From NCBI GenBank assembly GCA_023418475.1, contig JAEZZO010000056.1:1-64000 (forward strand): 64,000 nucleotides of DNA, given 5' to 3'. A program made the position numbers and the translations under genes. This document shows, piece after piece, positions 60,619 through 64,000 of this stretch. How positions within the stretch are numbered: position 1 is the first letter of the stretch; every line of letters begins with the position of its first letter. The stretch is from Bacillota bacterium. Lineage in GTDB: Bacteria > Bacillota > Clostridia > Lachnospirales > Lachnospiraceae. The notes under the pieces were generated by a model. The model saw nothing but the letters and a program-made list of their open reading frames with translations, searched no databases and was not told the DNA's origin.

Positions 60619-61815
60619 TTGTTAAAAGCAGTTATTTTCGATATGGACGGGGTTATCATTGATAGCGAACCGATGCATGCAAGAGCGGCTATTTTGACTC
60701 TTAAAAAATATAACATTGACATCTCAATGGATTATCTACAAGATTTTATCGGAAGCACTACATATTATATGTGTCAGAAAATGATTTCGGACTTTCATTT
60801 AAATACCACTGTGGAGGAGTTTTACCAGATCAATATCCAGATGAAAGAATACCTTTTGCAAAAAGAGGGCCACACCGTTGTTCCCTATATTATTGATTTA
60901 ATGAAGGACTTATATGAAAATGGTATAAAATTGACGATTGCATCCTCTTCCCCGACCGAGGCTATTGAAGAAGTTATGGATTCTCTTAATATCCGTCATT
61001 ATTTCAACAGCTATGTTTCCGGTATGAGTGTTAAAAATTCGAAGCCTGCTCCGGATATCTTCCTGGAAGCTGCGAAAAGGCTTCATGTTTCTCCTGAGGA
61101 ATGTATCGTTATTGAGGATTCCTTTCATGGAGTAACCGCTGCACAGGCGGCGGGAATGATAAGTATCGGTTTTGTAAACCCTAATTCCGGAAACCAGGAT
61201 CTGCGCAAAGCTTCCATTTTAGTGGAAGGCTTTGATGAGGTGGATTATGCTTTTCTTAATCAAATCTATCAAAATAACCAATTTCCAGCTATAATTCTTA
61301 CTACTGAAAATTTTATTCTTCGGGAACTTACTGTATCTGATATTCCCGTATTGTATCATCTTTATCAGGAAACAAACGTGGGTGAATTTCTGGATGATAT
61401 GAAGGATTCCCTTTTGATCGAACAAGAAAAACAACAAGCTTATATTCAAAACGTTTATCGGTATTATGGATTTGGATTATGGGGTGTTGTATTAAAGGAA
61501 AGTACAAAATTAATTGGCCGCTGCGGAATTGAATATAAAACACTTCTTGGGGAGACAGTCTATGAGATAGGCTATCTTTTAGATCCTGCTTACCAGGGTT
61601 ATGGTTACGCCAAGGAATTTACCACTGCTGTAATTTCGTATTGCTTTCAGGAATTGGACATACATCGTATTGTAGCTGTTATTGATAAAAGAAATATAAG
61701 ATCATTGCATCTTGCGGAGCAAGTAGGAATGCTAAAAACAGACGAATTTATGCGTGATAATCGGGATTGTTTCCTATATGAAATTACTCATCATTGTAAA
61801 ACACTAAATCGATAA
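60619..61815 (+). CDS. Fusion of HAD phosphatase and GNAT acetyltransferase
   Basis: A 398-residue two-domain protein. Residues 1-210 form a HAD hydrolase of the beta-phosphoglucomutase class: FDMDGVIIDSEP (motif I), ASSSPTEAIEE (motif II), SKPAPDIF (Lys motif III) and VIEDSFHGVTAAQAAGM (motif IV). Residues 220-395 form a GNAT domain with GRCGIEYK, YEIGYLLDPAYQGYGYAKE for acetyl-CoA binding, and NIRSLHLAEQVGM. It starts with TTG at 60619, supported by AAGGAGG at 8 nt. The combined function is unknown; it may dephosphorylate and acetylate related small molecules. It ends at a bidirectional terminator. Confidence 0.9.
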   Translation: MLKAVIFDMDGVIIDSEPMHARAAILTLKKYNIDISMDYLQDFIGSTTYYMCQKMISDFHLNTTVEEFYQINIQMKEYLLQKEGHTVVPYIIDLMKDLYENGIKLTIASSSPTEAIEEVMDSLNIRHYFNSYVSGMSVKNSKPAPDIFLEAAKRLHVSPEECIVIEDSFHGVTAAQAAGMISIGFVNPNSGNQDLRKASILVEGFDEVDYAFLNQIYQNNQFPAIILTTENFILRELTVSDIPVLYHLYQETNVGEFLDDMKDSLLIEQEKQQAYIQNVYRYYGFGLWGVVLKESTKLIGRCGIEYKTLLGETVYEIGYLLDPAYQGYGYAKEFTTAVISYCFQELDIHRIVAVIDKRNIRSLHLAEQVGMLKTDEFMRDNRDCFLYEITHHCKTLNR

Positions 61816-61866
61816 AAAGGATATTTCGCATAACCATGCTTCCCAAACACTCTATTATCATTAACA

Positions 61867-61916
61867 AAAAGGATGCTGCATCATGAAAATATCTCAATTA
61901 GCAGCATCCTTATTTT
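61867..61916. terminator. Bidirectional terminator
   Basis: GGATGCTGC (61871-61879) and GCAGCATCC (61901-61909) form a strong stem, with AAAAA on the left and TTATTTTT on the right. It serves the convergent HAD-GNAT and lipoprotein genes. Confidence 0.9.
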
Positions 61917-62176
61917 TACTTTTTCGTACCAGTACCTGTAGTTGTTGGACTAGTAGTCGTTGTTGCAGCAGGCTTAGTCGTTGTAGTAGGCTGAGTTGTT
62001 GCAGCCGTTGTTACGCTTGGTGCTATCGTTACGGTAGCTGCAGGGGTAATAGTCGTAGTTACATTATTGTTTGTTCCGGTTTTTGTACCTGTTTTTGTAC
62101 CTGTAGTTGAACATGCAGCGAAAGCGAACATAGTAATACAACATATACTAATTAATATTGTTAATTTTCTTTTCAT
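61916..62176 (-). CDS. Thr-rich lipoprotein
   Basis: An 86-residue protein with a lipoprotein signal (MKRKLTILISICCITM, lipobox AFAAC with Cys near residue 22). The mature part is almost wholly Thr, Ala, Pro and Gly, with repeats of TKTGT and TTAATT type. It is low in complexity, likely disordered and possibly glycosylated. TAGGAGGAG precedes the ATG at 62176. No domain is recognisable. A surface spacer or exposed lipoprotein is the cautious reading. Confidence 0.7.
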   Translation of the reverse strand: MKRKLTILISICCITMFAFAACSTTGTKTGTKTGTNNNVTTTITPAATVTIAPSVTTAATTQPTTTTKPAATTTTSPTTTGTGTKK

Positions 62177-62265
62177 GATACTCCTCCTATATAGTTTAAT
62201 TACAAGGATAGTATTTCTTTTAATCAATTGAATTATTCATGCAAAGAAAAATGGATTACTATATT

Positions 62266-63042
62266 TTATTGAAACTCTGTCATATCCTTACGAAAACGCA
62301 GTGGCAAATTATTCCTCTGGAGTTTTAGATTTATTCTTTCTTTTACGGCAATATTATTATAAAATATTTTCCATAAATCCCTGTAGTCATCTTCAAAAAA
62401 TGAAACTCTATCCATATCCTTCTGCAAGATATTAGCAACTTCTGCAATAAACCAGTCACTGCCTGACACATGAACAGCTGCCAATTTTCGATTTTCATCA
62501 TATATCAAAAATTTTTCCATCGGAAAACGATCGGCAAAGTGAGGAACAACTAGAGTAAGAACATTGCTCTGCGGATGTATTACTGAAGTAAGTAAGCCAT
62601 TCTCCTGCTCTGAAAAACGTATAAATTCTATAAAATGGTATGCCTCTCTACTAACGTTTCTATTAATCCGAAACATTTTGTTTACAACTTCATTACTTAA
62701 ATTCTCTGTAATACTGCTTCCAACCGAAAAACCTAAAATTAAAAAACGGTAAATCAAATCTGCTTTCCCCTGATAATCAGATAAGGCGACCCGGCAGACC
62801 ATCTCATAAGCTTCTTCTGATATTTTTGATTTGATGGACGAAGAGACCTTATATGCCAATTCCATATCGGTATCTACCGTTAAGTATTCTGAGAATAACT
62901 CTATATTAGCATAACTGTTTTCTTCACACTTTTCTTCAATTTTAATGTTAGCATGCCCGTATCGCGAGCTCCATGCCTGGAAAATCGCAGTAAATATACC
63001 ATCTATACTATTATCACAAAGATAAACATGTTTTGAAATCAT
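62266..63042 (-). CDS. DUF4130/TIGR03915-type partner of a radical-SAM DNA-repair protein
   Basis: A 258-residue protein of the family found beside a radical-SAM protein linked to uracil-DNA glycosylases. The start MISKHVYLCDNSIDGIFTAIFQAW and the end FADRFPMEKFLIYDENRKLAAVHV...DYRDLWKIFYNNIAVKERINLKLQRNNLPLRF fit that family. It is described only as probable DNA metabolism. It lies 20 nt after the radical-SAM gene on the same strand, so the two are cotranscribed. No catalytic residues are assigned. Confidence 0.85.
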   Translation of the reverse strand: MISKHVYLCDNSIDGIFTAIFQAWSSRYGHANIKIEEKCEENSYANIELFSEYLTVDTDMELAYKVSSSIKSKISEEAYEMVCRVALSDYQGKADLIYRFLILGFSVGSSITENLSNEVVNKMFRINRNVSREAYHFIEFIRFSEQENGLLTSVIHPQSNVLTLVVPHFADRFPMEKFLIYDENRKLAAVHVSGSDWFIAEVANILQKDMDRVSFFEDDYRDLWKIFYNNIAVKERINLKLQRNNLPLRFRKDMTEFQ

Positions 63043-63062
63043 TGTAAAATCACTCCATTTAT

Positions 63063-64000
63063 TCAGATAACGCCGGCACTTTGACTAACAACTCGTGATT
63101 CAGGCTGAAAATTAACATCATCAAATAAAGATAATTGACGATAGGTGATATCCTTTTCTATTCCAAATATCGGTTGATCCTTTAAAGCAATCAGCTGCCT
63201 TGTGATAAAATCTTCTTCTATTTGAAGGGGAAACATCATTTTCCCTTTGCAGGTGATAAAGTATACCGCTCTTTTCAGTACTATTCCCATTCGTTTCAAA
63301 TCCTTAAAATCCAACACGGCACTTTTTCTGGCCATAATAATCCTGTTTGCGGAATTCGTTCCAATTCCGGGTACGCGAAGCAGTGTATAATAATCTGCCC
63401 GGTTTACTTCAACCGGATACATCTCCAGATGCCGTAATGCCCAGTCACACTTTGGATCAAGCAGTATATTAAAGTTGGGATTTTTCTCATTCAGTAATTC
63501 CATCGTTTGAAATCCATAAAAGCGAAGCAGCCAATCTGCCTGATATAATCTGTGTTCACGAAGGAGTGGTGGTCCTGTTTCAGTTGAGGGCATTCTGCTA
63601 TCCCGGTTAACATTCATAAAGGCAGAATAGAAAACACGCTTTAAATCAAATTGATTGTATAACGCTTCTGCTACAGACATTATCTGAAAATCACTTTCCT
63701 TCGTGGCTCCTATGATCATCTGCGTACTCTGTCCGGCCGGCACAAAGCTTCTCTTAACAGATTTATTCTGATAAGGAATCATACCACTATCCATTCGGAC
63801 AAGCCCACCCGCACTTTGCTCTATTGTATTATTAACAGACAACTTCTGTTTTTGCTGAAAATCCGGTAATCCCAAAAACTCACGATTACTCTGACGACCT
63901 AACTGCACCTGTCTAAGCGGATTAAGGATATTCTTGCGGCTTTTATGAGGTGCAAGCTCCTTTAAGCTTTCTGCCGTCGGCAGTTCCAGGTTGATACTCA
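63063..64000 (-). CDS. Radical-SAM putative DNA modification/repair protein (partial)
   Basis: The frame is open to the right edge; 312 residues of the C-terminal part are visible, so the CxxxCxxC radical-SAM cluster motif lies outside the window. The segment LELPTAESLKELAPHKS near the edge and the helix-hairpin-helix VPGIGTNSANRIIMAR (DNA-binding type) fit the family that links radical-SAM chemistry to DNA repair (TIGR03916-like). Together with the next gene it forms the known pair. The product is truncated by the window only; there is no sign of a frameshift. Confidence 0.85.
   Translation of the reverse strand, partial: SINLELPTAESLKELAPHKSRKNILNPLRQVQLGRQSNREFLGLPDFQQKQKLSVNNTIEQSAGGLVRMDSGMIPYQNKSVKRSFVPAGQSTQMIIGATKESDFQIMSVAEALYNQFDLKRVFYSAFMNVNRDSRMPSTETGPPLLREHRLYQADWLLRFYGFQTMELLNEKNPNFNILLDPKCDWALRHLEMYPVEVNRADYYTLLRVPGIGTNSANRIIMARKSAVLDFKDLKRMGIVLKRAVYFITCKGKMMFPLQIEEDFITRQLIALKDQPIFGIEKDITYRQLSLFDDVNFQPESRVVSQSAGVI

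Noticed and set aside
61883..62110. A Cys/Ser-rich plus-strand frame opposite the Thr-rich lipoprotein
   Set aside because: Its composition is the antisense image of Thr/Ala/Pro codons, and the minus-strand gene has a ribosome binding site and a lipobox.
1..64000. CRISPR arrays, prophage, integrase or conjugation genes
   Set aside because: No regularly spaced repeats of CRISPR type and no phage or transfer proteins were found; the only mobile gene is the IS1380-like transposase.

Overview
The window looks like a chromosomal segment of a low-GC, motile, spore-forming anaerobe of the Lachnospiraceae (Clostridium cluster XIVa). This is an inference from gene content: NifS/NifU-type Fe-S assembly with an Rrf2 regulator, an NfnAB-like pair, NADP-type glutamate dehydrogenase, acetyl-type MetA, RqcH, SpoVB-like and KimA-like proteins, DUF5688- and DUF6774-like proteins, c-di-GMP enzymes, and strong GGAGG ribosome binding sites. 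No rRNA, CRISPR array, prophage or conjugative element was seen. One tRNA gene and one IS1380-like transposase are present.

Layout. 1-6.4 kb (minus): pyrF, pyrC, a divergent Nudix protein, a DUF815 ATPase and argS. 7.0-8.3 kb (plus): an MshEN-like/CheX-like protein and a CheY-like receiver. 8.6-10.8 kb (minus): envelope-stress module padR - DUF1700 - DUF4097 - pspC. 11.3-13.1 kb: a KimA-like permease. 13.5-21.3 kb (minus): a two-component system, then a metal/redox cluster (lipoprotein, CopA, DUF2318 protein, HMA-SafE-cupredoxin fusion). 21.5-26.1 kb: gdhA, rqcH, histidinol phosphatase. 26.2-30.6 kb (minus): zinc-ribbon protein, then the rrf2-nifS-nifU-mnmA group. 31.1-38 kb: SpoVB-like flippase, PAS-GGDEF protein, an MFS exporter with an elaborate leader, and an IS1380-like transposase. 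38-44.7 kb: metA, ligA, an RsuA-type pseudouridine synthase, two unknown proteins, an EcsC-family protein. 45-51.3 kb: iron-type alcohol dehydrogenase, tRNA-Arg(CCG), and a MerR regulator divergent from a heterodimeric ABC exporter. 51.5-57.8 kb: a small DUF6774-like protein, DUF5688 protein, membrane protein, GGDEF-EAL protein, nfnB/nfnA. 58-64 kb: CYTH/HD operon with two small proteins (one of 58 aa), CmpB-like protein, HAD-GNAT fusion, Thr-rich lipoprotein, and a radical-SAM DNA-repair pair running off the right edge.

The most interesting signals are in non-coding DNA. (1) The MFS exporter at 34585-35877 is preceded by a 20-codon leader peptide with a perfect Shine-Dalgarno. Part of its coding sequence can pair either with a downstream hairpin arm or with the exporter's own Shine-Dalgarno, as in a translational attenuator. 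(2) Two kinds of repeated 5' leader modules sit directly before unrelated genes. One is a small hairpin with compensatory base changes fused to a GATGGAGGTTA Shine-Dalgarno (23368, 31073, 19658, partial at 4545). The other is a 45-nt block ending in the ATG (copA and the DUF815 gene). (3) Several intergenic palindromic elements of about 80-140 bp have unrelated arm sequences. (4) Operator-like repeats occur at three promoters: 3 x 15 bp at rrf2, 2 x 11 bp at the metal cluster, and an ATAC-N8-GTAT dyad at padR.

Start codons were chosen from visible Shine-Dalgarno sequences. Functions come from recognised motifs and family resemblance by eye; no database search was run.
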